NCBI RefSeq assembly: GCF_015221995.1
Contig: NZ_JADFFM010000001.1
Location: forward strand, 1,178,001-1,242,000
Source: Mucilaginibacter boryungensis
Lineage (GTDB): Bacteria; Bacteroidota; Bacteroidia; Sphingobacteriales; Sphingobacteriaceae
Direction: 5' to 3'
DNA: 64,000 nt
Shown: piece after piece, positions 28,740-38,259 of the stretch
How positions within the stretch are numbered: the first letter of the stretch is position 1
Layout: every line of letters starts with the position of its first letter
The notes under the pieces: model-generated
What the model was told of the DNA's origin: nothing
Seen by the model: the letters and a program-made list of their open reading frames with translations, nothing else
Databases searched by the model: none
Translations under genes and position numbers: made by a program

Positions 28740-29837
28740 ATGCAACTCCACAAACTACTTTTCTTTTTATGGATGATCACCGTATCGGTACAGGCGCAAA
28801 ACAAAAGTTTTGTAAGTATAAACCCTACCGACACCGAGGCTGATATTGTTTTTAAGGCAGCACATGTTATACCAACAGCCAGGCAGCTTCGCTGGCAACA
28901 GCTGGAATTAACCGCATTTTTTCATTTTGGGATCAACACCTTTACAGATAAAGAATGGGGCGATGGTAAAGAAGATATTTTGCAATTTAACCCTACAAAA
29001 CTTGATGCCAGACAATGGGTGAAAACGGTTAAGGATGCTGGTTTTAAACAGGTAATCCTCACTGCTAAACATCATGATGGATTTTGTTTATGGCCAAGTG
29101 CTTATACCGGGCATACAATCAAAAACACGCCTTATCAAAATGGCAAAGGTGATATTGTAAAAGAAGTTGCGGAAGCCTGCGCGCAATATCATATTGGGTT
29201 TGGGGTTTACCTATCCCCTTGGGACAGAAATTCATCCTATTATGGCGATTCCATTAAATACAATGCTTATTTCGAGCATCAGCTAACCGAACTATTAAGT
29301 AATTATGGTAAAATAGATGAGGTGTGGTTTGATGGCGCGAATGGCGAGGGACCTAACGGTAAAAAACAGGTTTATAATTTTAATAGTTGGTATAAATTAA
29401 TCCGTAGGTTACAGCCACAAGCTGTTATTGCGATACAGGGCCCCGATGTACGGTGGGTAGGTACCGAAACAGGTAAAGGCAGATTAACTGAATGGAGCGT
29501 ATTGCCGGTAGATGAGCAGGAGCAAAGAAAAATAGCCGATGCATCTCAAAAAGATGTAATGATAAAACCTACTATTTTTAAAGCAGGTGATGACTTAGGC
29601 AGCCGCGAGCGTATAAAAAATGCCAGGGGTTTAGTTTGGTATCCGGCCGAAACGGATGTATCTATCCGCCCAGGCTGGTTTAATCACCCGGCAGAAAAGG
29701 AAAAAGCAAAGACAGCCCGCCAATTAATGGATATATATTATACATCAGTCGGTCGGAATAGCGTACTGCTATTGAATATACCGCCTGATAAAAGCGGACT
29801 AATCAGCAAAGGCGATATTATTAATTTGAAGGAATAG
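28740..29837 (+). CDS. GH29 alpha-L-fucosidase, C-terminal domain lost
   Basis: This 365-residue frame covers a signal peptide (about 1-20) and the complete GH29 TIM barrel. FHFGINTF (61-68), AKHHDGF (109-115) and EVWFDGA with nucleophile D198 are intact. It removes terminal alpha-linked fucose. The frame ends at an amber codon (29835-29837), directly followed in frame by sequence encoding a discoidin-like domain, so the enzyme is shorter than homologs of this type. The catalytic part should still fold. It is the first enzyme gene after susCD, 32 bases after the hairpin. Confidence 0.88.
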   Translation: MQLHKLLFFLWMITVSVQAQNKSFVSINPTDTEADIVFKAAHVIPTARQLRWQQLELTAFFHFGINTFTDKEWGDGKEDILQFNPTKLDARQWVKTVKDAGFKQVILTAKHHDGFCLWPSAYTGHTIKNTPYQNGKGDIVKEVAEACAQYHIGFGVYLSPWDRNSSYYGDSIKYNAYFEHQLTELLSNYGKIDEVWFDGANGEGPNGKKQVYNFNSWYKLIRRLQPQAVIAIQGPDVRWVGTETGKGRLTEWSVLPVDEQEQRKIADASQKDVMIKPTIFKAGDDLGSRERIKNARGLVWYPAETDVSIRPGWFNHPAEKEKAKTARQLMDIYYTSVGRNSVLLLNIPPDKSGLISKGDIINLKE

Positions 29838-30250
29838 GTATTGTTACGCAATGCAATATTTAGCCACAATTTAATAAAAGGCGCTATAGTTAGTTGCAGT
29901 AACGGTATACGCAATCATATTTTGGTTAATGATCCGTCTGGTAAATGGTGGACAACAAAAGCAAACGATACCACGGCCGCAATTGAATTTACCACGCAGC
30001 AGCCTATTGCTTTTAATGTGTTGCAACTACAGGAAAATATCAGTCAGGGACAACGAATAGAAAAATTCCGTTTACAATATCAGGATAAGGGCGCGTGGAA
30101 GGATATACAGAGGGGACTACGGTTGGTTATAAACGACTGCTTACCTTTAAAACCGTAACGGCCAACCGGATCAGACTAATGATTGATGCATCCCGGTTTA
30201 ACCCCGCGCTCACTGCTTTTGGCTTATTTAAAGATGCTGGTATGCTATAA
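29838..30250 (+). pseudogene. Broken F5/8-type (CBM32-like) C-terminal domain of the GH29 gene
   Basis: After the amber codon at 29835 the same frame continues with NLIKGAIVSCSNGI, KWWTTKAND, AAIEFTTQQPIAFNVLQLQE and FRLQYQDKGAWKDI, which matches a discoidin (F5/8 type C) domain. Near 30107-30112 one base has been lost. The frame moves from DIQRG to a frame reading GTTVGYKRLLTFKTVTANR, then IRLMID and FNPALTAFGLF, and stops at 30248-30250. A single ancestral gene from 28740 to 30250 thus carries two lesions. An independent start for this piece is unlikely. Confidence 0.8.
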
Positions 30251-30297
30251 ATAGTCTTAATGGTTCGTTTCAATCCGTGGTTTCACATTTAATTTTT

Positions 30298-32358
30298 ATG
30301 AACAGATCTTTGTTGAAATATATATATATATCACTTTTTATATTGCTACATCCACTGTCTGCAGTTGCAGATGTAACTAAACCATATTTAAATAATGTGC
30401 GAGAGGTTATTAATTTCAATAGCGACTGGAAATTCCATTTGGCTTACGATGTACGTAAAAAGCCAGAAATAATAAACGTTATGCTGCCGCATACATGGAA
30501 TGCTAAAGCTGCACTTGCGGGTAAAATTAATTATGAAAGAGAAACCGGTATTTATGAAAAATGCTTTTTTGTGAATGCAGCCTGGGGTAATAAACGTTTA
30601 TTCCTTTACTTTGATGGGGCTAATACAGTGGCTACAGTATTAGTTAACCAACATTTCATTACCGAGCATAAGGGGGGCTACACCGCTTTTTGTGTAGAGA
30701 TAACCAAATATGTAAAAGCAGGCGAAGTAAATCAGGTAGAAGTTCAGGTAAGTAATGCGTATCGAATGGACGTGTTGCCCTTATCAGGGGATTTTAATGT
30801 ATATGGAGGCATTCACCGGCCGGTATCGTTGCTGGTTACCTCAAAAGATTGTATATCGCCGTTGGATTATGCTTCGCCGGGTGTGTATCTAACGCCTCAA
30901 AATGTTTCAGCGCAATCGGCAACTGTTAATATATTAACCAAATTATCTATAACTGATTCCGCCAGGTTACAAATCAAAACAGAGATCAGGGATGCCAGGC
31001 AGCATATGGTTGCCGAAATTATTAACCCGGTAAGCAATTATGTGCAATGCTGGCAAACCATTAAGCTGAAACAACCACATTTATGGAATGGTAAAGCCGA
31101 TCCGTATTTGTATACAGTGTATGTGAAAATATTGAAAGACGGACAGCTTATAGACGAAGTGGCGCAGCCGCTGGGTTTAAAATACTTTAAGGTAGATGCC
31201 AATAAAGGTTTTATGCTGAACGGCAAATACCTGGATTTGCATGGTGTTGGTTTTCATGAAGATGTGGCTGGTAGAGGCTCGGCAATGCTTGTGGCCGATT
31301 ATCAAAAAGATATGCAATTAATTAATCAGATAGGGGCTACTTCCTTACGTTTAACGCATTATCCGCATGGTAAATATTTTTACAACCTGTGCGACAGGAA
31401 TGGCTTAGTGGTGTGGTCTGAAATTCCCTTTGTTGGCCCGGGAGGGTATACCGGCGCGGGTTATATTAAAAGCGATGCGTTGGAACTACAGGTAAAACAA
31501 GTGTTAACCGAAATGATACGTCAGAATTATAATCATCCATCTGTTTGTTTTTGGGGATTATTTAACGAATTAAAGCTTGACCATGATGACCCTGTCCCGT
31601 TTTTAAAAGAGTTGAATGCGCTGGCTAAAAAAGAAGATAGTACACGTTTAACTACCTGCGCGTCCTTTTTAGATAACGATCAGTTTAACCAGGTATCGGA
31701 TGTAATCGCATGGAATAAATATTATGGTTGGTACGGTGGAGAGTTTAAGCAGATCGGCATCTGGGCTGATAAAATGCATGCCCAATTTCCGCAAAAACCG
31801 TTCGCGGTAAGTGAGTATGGTGCCGGCGGGAGCCCGTTTAAACATACCGAACACGTTGAGAGACCGGTAGCTGACGGTACCTTTCACCCGGAAGAATGGC
31901 AAACACTCTATCATGAACAAAATTGGCGGGAATTAAATAAAAGGCCATTTGTGTGGGGCAAGTATGTGTGGGCCCTGGCCGATTTCGGCTCGTCAATACG
32001 TACAGAGGGCGATGCTGCAGGTATTAATGACAAGGGGCTTGTTACGTATGACCGCAAGATTAAAAAAGATGCTTTTTACTTTTACAAGGCCAACTGGAAC
32101 CCCGAACCAATGCTTTATATCACCGATCGTAGAAACACGATCAGGCATCATCAAAAATGCACCATTAAGGTTTATAGCAACGTTGCAGGCGTAGAGCTAT
32201 GGTTGAATGATGTATTTTTGAAAAAACAGGACCCTGATGAGTATCATACCATTAACTGGGAAAACATCAGGTTGATGAAGGGGAAAAACAAAATTGAAAT
32301 AAAAAGTAAGGTCAGCGGCCGGTTGTTGCGCGATACCTGTTATTGGATATTGAAATAG
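30298..32358 (+). CDS. GH2 family beta-galactosidase-like enzyme, secreted
   Basis: Counted from the ATG at 30298 this enzyme has 686 residues; a GTG at 30277 would add seven, but the ATG gives the cleaner signal peptide (about 1-24). It has the GH2 sandwich (about 35-180), an immunoglobulin-like domain, a TIM barrel and a short C-terminal domain. The acid/base is in FWGLFNELK (E424) and the nucleophile in FAVSEYGAG (E506). The architecture is that of GH2 beta-galactosidases, though other beta-glycosidase activities cannot be excluded. It follows the broken GH29 gene in the same operon, and the beta-helix gene starts 28 bases downstream. Confidence 0.92.
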   Translation: MNRSLLKYIYISLFILLHPLSAVADVTKPYLNNVREVINFNSDWKFHLAYDVRKKPEIINVMLPHTWNAKAALAGKINYERETGIYEKCFFVNAAWGNKRLFLYFDGANTVATVLVNQHFITEHKGGYTAFCVEITKYVKAGEVNQVEVQVSNAYRMDVLPLSGDFNVYGGIHRPVSLLVTSKDCISPLDYASPGVYLTPQNVSAQSATVNILTKLSITDSARLQIKTEIRDARQHMVAEIINPVSNYVQCWQTIKLKQPHLWNGKADPYLYTVYVKILKDGQLIDEVAQPLGLKYFKVDANKGFMLNGKYLDLHGVGFHEDVAGRGSAMLVADYQKDMQLINQIGATSLRLTHYPHGKYFYNLCDRNGLVVWSEIPFVGPGGYTGAGYIKSDALELQVKQVLTEMIRQNYNHPSVCFWGLFNELKLDHDDPVPFLKELNALAKKEDSTRLTTCASFLDNDQFNQVSDVIAWNKYYGWYGGEFKQIGIWADKMHAQFPQKPFAVSEYGAGGSPFKHTEHVERPVADGTFHPEEWQTLYHEQNWRELNKRPFVWGKYVWALADFGSSIRTEGDAAGINDKGLVTYDRKIKKDAFYFYKANWNPEPMLYITDRRNTIRHHQKCTIKVYSNVAGVELWLNDVFLKKQDPDEYHTINWENIRLMKGKNKIEIKSKVSGRLLRDTCYWILK

Positions 32359-32386
32359 GGTTGTTTACCCGGGATTAAATTTAGTT

Positions 32387-33853
32387 ATGAAAAAGATATT
32401 AATGTTGCTTCTGAGCTGTAATACACTGTATGCTTTAGGTAGTACTTACTATATTGATAACAAAAAGGGCGATGACATATTTGATGGTAAAAGCCCGGCA
32501 AAAGCCTGGAAAACATTAACTAAAATAAATAAGCAAACCTTTATGCCCGGCGATAGTGTACTATTTAAAAGGGATGGTATTTGGGAAGGGCAGCTTGCCC
32601 CATCCGGTTCTGGAGCTGAAAAGCAGCCTGTGGTTTTTGGCGCATATGGCACAGGAGCTCTACCGGAAATTAAGGCCGGAGGGTATGTCAGGGATGGTAT
32701 ATTATTGAAAAATGTCCAATATCTTGTAATAGAGCATATGGCTGTTTCAAACCTCGACAGCAGTGTGCCATTTCAAAAGAACGGTCCAACAGGGGTACGG
32801 CTACTGGCTGATAATGCCGGTACGTTGCATAACATTCGTTTGGCCAATTTATACATCCACGATATAAACGGGGATAACAAAAAAGGGACTAATGAAGGTT
32901 GCGGCATTTTTTGGGATTGCCAGGGGCCAATCCCCAGCAATTTTGAGCATCTTACTATTGAAAACTGCAAACTGGTGCGTATAGACCGTAACGGTATTCG
33001 CGGCAATGGTACATTTGGCATCCGCAGCAATTGGTTCCCCAACAAACATTTAGTGATTCGTAATTGCACTATGGATGATATTGGTGGCGATGGCATTGTA
33101 ATTAAGGCTTTTGACAATGCCTTAGTTGAGCATAACCAGCTTTTTCATATTCGTGCCCGGGCTAAAGATAATGCGGTTGCTATATGGCCCCATAGCAGCG
33201 ATAATACCACTATCCAATATAATGAGGTAGCTTATACCCGTAACGGCAACTGGGCAAACGATGGGCAATCGTTCGATATTGATGGTAATTGTCATAATAC
33301 AATTATTCAATATAATTATAGCCACGATAACGAGGGTGGCTTTATGTTGGTGATATCGGACGCTATTAATAAGGATAATATGATGACGAAGGGTAACATT
33401 ATCCGCTATAATCTAAGCGTTAACGATGGCCTTAACCGTAAGCGGTTGTTTAACTTTGCAGGGGTAACCGATAGCACAATTATTAAAGGCAACGTATTTT
33501 ACAATAATGCGGCAAAGCATTATACTATGGAGATAGCTGATATAGAAAATGGCATTGCTACGAATGTGGTTTTTGAGGATAACTACTTTTCCTATACCGG
33601 GGGAACGCCTGCATTATTCACTAAGTCACCAAAGCAGTACGGACAGTTTTTTTTCAATAATAATTATTTCGGCGGCTATGTGTTTGGCTTGGATAATTTA
33701 CCAAACCGTAAAGATAAGATAGGTGCTTATAATCGTGGAGAAACGAAAAAGCCAAAGGGTTCTTTTCCCTGGCTGTATTTACCTGCAAAGTTACGTAGTC
33801 AAACGAACCTATTCCCTGATGATTTATTTAGATCTTATTACGGGAAAAATTGA
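32387..33853 (+). CDS. Secreted right-handed beta-helix protein
   Basis: This 488-residue protein has a signal peptide (about 1-18) and starts its mature part with TYYIDNKKGDD, followed by AWKTLTKINKQTFMPGD. That is the usual entry to parallel beta-helix proteins of Bacteroidota PULs. Repeated short strands such as LVIEHMAVSN, LTIENCKLVRID and HLVIRNCTMDDIGGDGIVIK follow. Beta-helix folds occur in polysaccharide lyases, GH28 and GH110, but I cannot place this one and see no diagnostic catalytic motif. It has a paralogue at 38260 with the same opening. Its place between GH2 and the HTCS gene argues for a role on the locus 2 glycan. Confidence 0.85.
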   Translation: MKKILMLLLSCNTLYALGSTYYIDNKKGDDIFDGKSPAKAWKTLTKINKQTFMPGDSVLFKRDGIWEGQLAPSGSGAEKQPVVFGAYGTGALPEIKAGGYVRDGILLKNVQYLVIEHMAVSNLDSSVPFQKNGPTGVRLLADNAGTLHNIRLANLYIHDINGDNKKGTNEGCGIFWDCQGPIPSNFEHLTIENCKLVRIDRNGIRGNGTFGIRSNWFPNKHLVIRNCTMDDIGGDGIVIKAFDNALVEHNQLFHIRARAKDNAVAIWPHSSDNTTIQYNEVAYTRNGNWANDGQSFDIDGNCHNTIIQYNYSHDNEGGFMLVISDAINKDNMMTKGNIIRYNLSVNDGLNRKRLFNFAGVTDSTIIKGNVFYNNAAKHYTMEIADIENGIATNVVFEDNYFSYTGGTPALFTKSPKQYGQFFFNNNYFGGYVFGLDNLPNRKDKIGAYNRGETKKPKGSFPWLYLPAKLRSQTNLFPDDLFRSYYGKN

Positions 33854-33928
33854 CCTATAAAGTATCTGAGCAGTAATTACTATGCAACTTTAGTCTTAAT
33901 TGGCATCCCTACAATTAGATATCGCGCC

Positions 33929-33938
33929 GTAAAATCCT
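33929..33938 (-). promoter_or_regulatory. Inverted partial HTCS motif before the HTCS gene
   Basis: GTAAAATCCT on the plus strand is the exact reverse complement of the AGGATTTTAC core of the 16-bp repeats at 23310 and 38158. It stands alone, reversed, 16 bases before the HTCS start codon. Autoregulation is possible; a 10-base match may also be chance. Confidence 0.3.
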
Positions 33939-33954
33939 TAGTTTTATACTACTG

Positions 33955-36900
33955 ATGAAGTTAACGGTTAAAATATGTGTGTTGTTTACGCTGATGGCTT
34001 TAGGGACCTATGGCCAGCGTATAGCATTTGAAAATTTGACAGTGGATGATGGCCTGTCCCAAAATTCGGTGCTGGCCATTTCACAGGATAACCGCGGCTT
34101 TATGTGGTATGGTACTCAGCATGGTTTAAATAAATATGATGCCACTAATTTTAAAACTTACAAAAATAATGGGAGCGACAAATCAAGCCTTTCATCAGAT
34201 TATGTAACCTGTCTGTTGCTTGATTCCCATCAGCAACTTTGGATAGGTACCCGTAACGGGCTAAATAGATATAAACCCGAAACCGATAATTTTGAACGCA
34301 TCACTTTTAATAACACGCTTCAAAAAACCGGCAACCTAATTATTAGTTGTATTTATGAGGATAAGGAAAAAAATCTCTGGGTGTGGACTTCAAGGGGGCT
34401 TCATAAGCTTATCAACAGGGCAACTGCAAAGTTTGCCCCTTTGGCTATTTCCGATTCCGTTGCAGGTTTAAACGGAACCAACGTACATGTAATTTATCAG
34501 GATTATACCGGCAGCTACTGGCTAGGCTCATCGGCAGGCCTCACTAAAATGAAAATACAGCGGGGTCAATTAACCTTCCAAAAATATAGACATCAGGCAA
34601 CGCAAATAAATAGTTTAAGTGATAACTATGTAACAGCTATAACTGAAGATTTGAACCATCAGTTATGGGTAGGTACTTTGCATGGGGGTATTAATCTTTA
34701 TAATCGTGCCAATAACAGCTTCACTCGTTTTTTGAGTAACAATGGTAATCGCGGCCCCGTTAATAACAATATCCGCGTGCTGCGACCAGATAACTCAGGT
34801 AAAATATGGGTAGGTACGCAGGGTGGCCTTAACATACTCGATCCTTTAAACAAACAATTTATAGCTTATCAGCACAATCCGGAAGATAAAAGCAGCTTAA
34901 GTCAAAATTCTATATATGACATTTTTATTAATAAAAACAATATCGTGTGGATTGGCACCTATTGGGGGGGCATTAATATGGTATCCAGTCATAATACAGC
35001 TTTTCTGTCCTATCAAACTACCCATTATCATTCTACCATTAACAATAATGTGGTAAGTGCTATTGCAGAAGATATGCAGCATAACTTATGGATTGGTACA
35101 GAAGGTGGCGGACTGAATTATTTTGACCGTAAAAAAGATGTGGTTACTACTTATCAAAACAAAGTAAACAGTCCTTCATCATTAGGTTCTGATCTGATTA
35201 AAGTTATTTACATAGATAAAAGTAAAAATGTATGGGCGGGTACCCATGGTGGCGGTTTAAATCTTTTTAATCCATTAAGTAAACAGTTTACGCGGTTTTT
35301 GTATAAAGAAAATGATCCGGCTACGTTAAGTGCAGAAGTATTGTGTTTGCTGGAAGCCTCACAAGGGAATTTTTGGGTGGGTACTCAATCTGGTTTACGT
35401 GCTTACCGGCGAAATGATATTACACTGCAGGCCATCGGTCACCCGATCTTAAGTAAAATAGGCCACAGATCTATCAAAGGCTTATTAGAAGATAAAGATA
35501 AAAATATTTGGATAGGCACAAGTGAGGGCGTTTTTTTATTAAATGCAGTCACTGGCAAGGTAAGTATGTTCACTGTTGCCGATGGCCTAAAATCAAACGA
35601 TATCAATACCATATATCAGGATAGTAAAAGCCGGATATGGACAGGTTCGTATTACGGTGGGTTGGCAGTGTATAATAGTGAACTGAAAAGATTTACCAGT
35701 TATGGTGAGAAGGAGGGGTTGGCTAATGATAACGTTTTAGGGATATTGGAAGATGCCGGCAATAATCTTTGGGTAAGTACCGGCAATGGGTTATCAAAAT
35801 TTAGTATTGCTACACGGGCATTTAAAAACTATACCAAAAGTGATGGCCTGAGCGGCAATACTTTCAATATCAATTCCTGTTTAAAAACCAGCGATGGTGA
35901 AATGCTTTTTGGAGGTTTTAATGGTTTAACCAGTTTCTTTCCATCGCAAATTGAAGACAATAATGTGCCGCCGCCGGTGGTTATAACTTCGTTAAAACTG
36001 TTTGGCAAGCCAATTGGAATCAATCAGCCTGATAAGTTATTGAGCAAAGATATCAGCCTTACTGACAATATCATTTTTTCACATTCGCAAAATGTTTTTT
36101 CTATAGATTTTGCCGCCCTGAATTATATCAAATCTGAAAAAAATAAATACGCTTATAAACTGGAAGGCTTTGATAAAGATTGGGTGCGTACCAATATACC
36201 CTCGGCAACTTTTACCAATTTAGTACCCGGTAACTACACCTTTTTTGTAAAGGGGGCCAATAATGATGGGGTTTGGGGGCAGGCTGCAGAGCTGCGTATT
36301 AAAGTATTGCCACCTATTTGGGCCACAGGATGGGCTTATGTATTGTATGTGCTTTTTATAGGCGGCATTACATTTCTGTTGGCCCGTTTCTTTATTTTAC
36401 GGTCATTATTAAGGCGGGATAAAGAACTTACCTATTTAAAATTGAATTTTTTTACTAATATCTCTCATGAGATACGTACGCACCTTTCATTAATATTCGG
36501 CCCGCTTGAAAAGTTGATACTTGATGGAAATGCCGAAGGTAATAACACCACTCATTTGCAAATTGTTAAAAAAAATGCCGATAGCTTGCTTCAATTGGTA
36601 AATGAATTGATGGATTTTAGAAAAGCTGAGACCGGTAATCTGAAACTTAACATAGCAGCAGGTAATATTGTGACTTTACTGCGGGAGGTGTATAGTTCAT
36701 TTGATGAGTATGCGGTAACGCGGAATATCAGTACAAGCTTTATCACATCAGGCGATGATATAGAGTTGTACTTTGATATAGCCCAGCTGGAAAAGGTGTT
36801 TTTTAATTTGATCCATAACGCATTTAAATTCACAGGGGATAATGGGCAAATTGCTCTGCTTATTGAAGAAAGGAAATATGAAGTAATAATTACAGTAACC

Positions 36901-38037
36901 GATAACGGAAAAGGGATAGCGCCTGAAAACCTGAAAAGTTTATTTGAGAATTATTTTCAGGAAAATGATCATGGCAAGCAAAATACGGGTTATGGTATAG
37001 GCTTGGCCCTTGCCAAAAGTATTATAGAGTTGCACAAGGGCTTTATCGTTGTAGAAAGCAAGTTATCGCCGGAGGGAAATTATACCTCGTTTGCGGTTAC
37101 GTTATTAAAGGGGGCGGCCCATTTTAAAAATATACAGCCAAATGGCTTGCCCGTGACCGATTTGCAACCAAGCCATAAACCTTTTATAGTTGATTACTCC
37201 AAGAATCCTGATACAGCAATTAGCAAATTAATATCGTCTGCTAACAAGAAGAAGCTTGTTTTACTCGTTGAAGATAACCAGGATATTCGTGAATTTATCG
37301 GCAAGGCATTGCGTGAAAATTATGAAGTGATAGCAGTTGCCGATGGAATGAAAGGTTGGGAAGCAGCTTGTGAACACATACCAGATGTTATTATCAGCGA
37401 TGTGATGATGCCGGATATGGATGGCTTCGAACTATGTGATAAAATAAAAAGCGATGAAAGGACTAATCATATTCCGGTTATTCTTTTAACAGCCAAAGCG
37501 TCAGGCGTCTATCATGTTGAAGGATTGAAAATGGGTGCGGATGTTTATTTGACCAAGCCCTTTAGTGTTGAAGTATTGTTGTTGCAGGTAACAAATATGC
37601 TAAACAACAGCGAAAAACTCAGGTGTTTTATTAATAAACAACTTAAATCTACTCATGATTTAGCCAACGGCTTTTTGGTGGAAAACGTTGGCGAAAAAAC
37701 TAAAAAAATAGCACATTCAATTGATAATGAGTTTTTAAACAAGGCAATCAAAATTATTGAAGATCATCTTGATAATCCTGGGTTTAACGTATCCGAGTTA
37801 GCTAAAGCAGTAGCCATGAGTCAGCCAGTGTTGTATAAAAAACTGAATGCGCTTACCGGATTGTCTGTTAATGATTTTATCAAGTCCATCAAAATGAATA
37901 ATGCTGTTATATTGCTGCAAAGCAAGCGTTATACCATTAATGAAATAGCTTATATGGTAGGTTTCAGCGACAGGAAATATTTTAGCAAGGAATTTAAAAA
38001 ACAGTATGGAAAAACACCAAGTGAGTTTACGGCATAA
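33955..38037 (+). CDS. Hybrid two-component system regulator (HTCS) of locus 2
   Basis: This 1360-residue protein has a signal peptide (about 1-20), periplasmic propeller repeats (about 25-665, with motifs like LWIGTEGGGL), a Y_Y_Y domain (about 705-785), a membrane helix (about 792-815), a HisKA domain with FFTNISHEIRTHL (His838), an ATPase domain, a receiver with Asp1149 and Lys1201, and an AraC-type DNA-binding domain (about 1265-1355). The H box has His where most kinases have Pro. The length equals that of the locus 1 regulator, but the sequences differ throughout. It lies in the middle of locus 2 and probably acts on the repeat elements at 23310 and 38158. Confidence 0.95.
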   Translation: MKLTVKICVLFTLMALGTYGQRIAFENLTVDDGLSQNSVLAISQDNRGFMWYGTQHGLNKYDATNFKTYKNNGSDKSSLSSDYVTCLLLDSHQQLWIGTRNGLNRYKPETDNFERITFNNTLQKTGNLIISCIYEDKEKNLWVWTSRGLHKLINRATAKFAPLAISDSVAGLNGTNVHVIYQDYTGSYWLGSSAGLTKMKIQRGQLTFQKYRHQATQINSLSDNYVTAITEDLNHQLWVGTLHGGINLYNRANNSFTRFLSNNGNRGPVNNNIRVLRPDNSGKIWVGTQGGLNILDPLNKQFIAYQHNPEDKSSLSQNSIYDIFINKNNIVWIGTYWGGINMVSSHNTAFLSYQTTHYHSTINNNVVSAIAEDMQHNLWIGTEGGGLNYFDRKKDVVTTYQNKVNSPSSLGSDLIKVIYIDKSKNVWAGTHGGGLNLFNPLSKQFTRFLYKENDPATLSAEVLCLLEASQGNFWVGTQSGLRAYRRNDITLQAIGHPILSKIGHRSIKGLLEDKDKNIWIGTSEGVFLLNAVTGKVSMFTVADGLKSNDINTIYQDSKSRIWTGSYYGGLAVYNSELKRFTSYGEKEGLANDNVLGILEDAGNNLWVSTGNGLSKFSIATRAFKNYTKSDGLSGNTFNINSCLKTSDGEMLFGGFNGLTSFFPSQIEDNNVPPPVVITSLKLFGKPIGINQPDKLLSKDISLTDNIIFSHSQNVFSIDFAALNYIKSEKNKYAYKLEGFDKDWVRTNIPSATFTNLVPGNYTFFVKGANNDGVWGQAAELRIKVLPPIWATGWAYVLYVLFIGGITFLLARFFILRSLLRRDKELTYLKLNFFTNISHEIRTHLSLIFGPLEKLILDGNAEGNNTTHLQIVKKNADSLLQLVNELMDFRKAETGNLKLNIAAGNIVTLLREVYSSFDEYAVTRNISTSFITSGDDIELYFDIAQLEKVFFNLIHNAFKFTGDNGQIALLIEERKYEVIITVTDNGKGIAPENLKSLFENYFQENDHGKQNTGYGIGLALAKSIIELHKGFIVVESKLSPEGNYTSFAVTLLKGAAHFKNIQPNGLPVTDLQPSHKPFIVDYSKNPDTAISKLISSANKKKLVLLVEDNQDIREFIGKALRENYEVIAVADGMKGWEAACEHIPDVIISDVMMPDMDGFELCDKIKSDERTNHIPVILLTAKASGVYHVEGLKMGADVYLTKPFSVEVLLLQVTNMLNNSEKLRCFINKQLKSTHDLANGFLVENVGEKTKKIAHSIDNEFLNKAIKIIEDHLDNPGFNVSELAKAVAMSQPVLYKKLNALTGLSVNDFIKSIKMNNAVILLQSKRYTINEIAYMVGFSDRKYFSKEFKKQYGKTPSEFTA

Positions 38038-38157
38038 TTGTATTTAACTATAATATACCTCACAACTTCCCGCACAAAAGAACTACTAGTTTCCATCTTT
38101 TGCAACGGATATTGGAAATCAGCTAAATCCCAGCTGATCAATGCTCCCCGTAATTAA

Positions 38158-38223
38158 TTAGGATTTTACCCCGATATGCTTTGGATTTTACCCCCTATGG
38201 CTTACGGGGGTACCTTATTTTTG
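38158..38223 (+). promoter_or_regulatory. HTCS operator (two 16-bp repeats) and promoter of the second locus 2 unit
   Basis: TTAGGATTTTACCCCG (38158-38173) and TTTGGATTTTACCCCC (38180-38195) repeat with a 22-base period. TATTTTTG at 38216-38223 is an exact TAnnTTTG -7 box, 36 bases from the start of copy two, exactly as at 23310-23375. The start codon of the beta-helix lipoprotein lies 36 bases after the box. Confidence 0.75.
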
Positions 38224-38259
38224 GTTTACCATCAATCCAATTAATTAACTTAAGTACGT

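Noticed and set aside
29841-30158. A separate small gene behind the fucosidase
   Set aside because: It is in the same frame as the GH29 gene behind a single amber codon and continues into another frame, so it is a broken C-terminal domain and not a gene of its own.
18678-38037. Recent duplication of the two HTCS genes, since both encode 1360 residues
   Set aside because: The sequences differ throughout, including sensor repeats and DNA-binding domain; equal length is coincidence.
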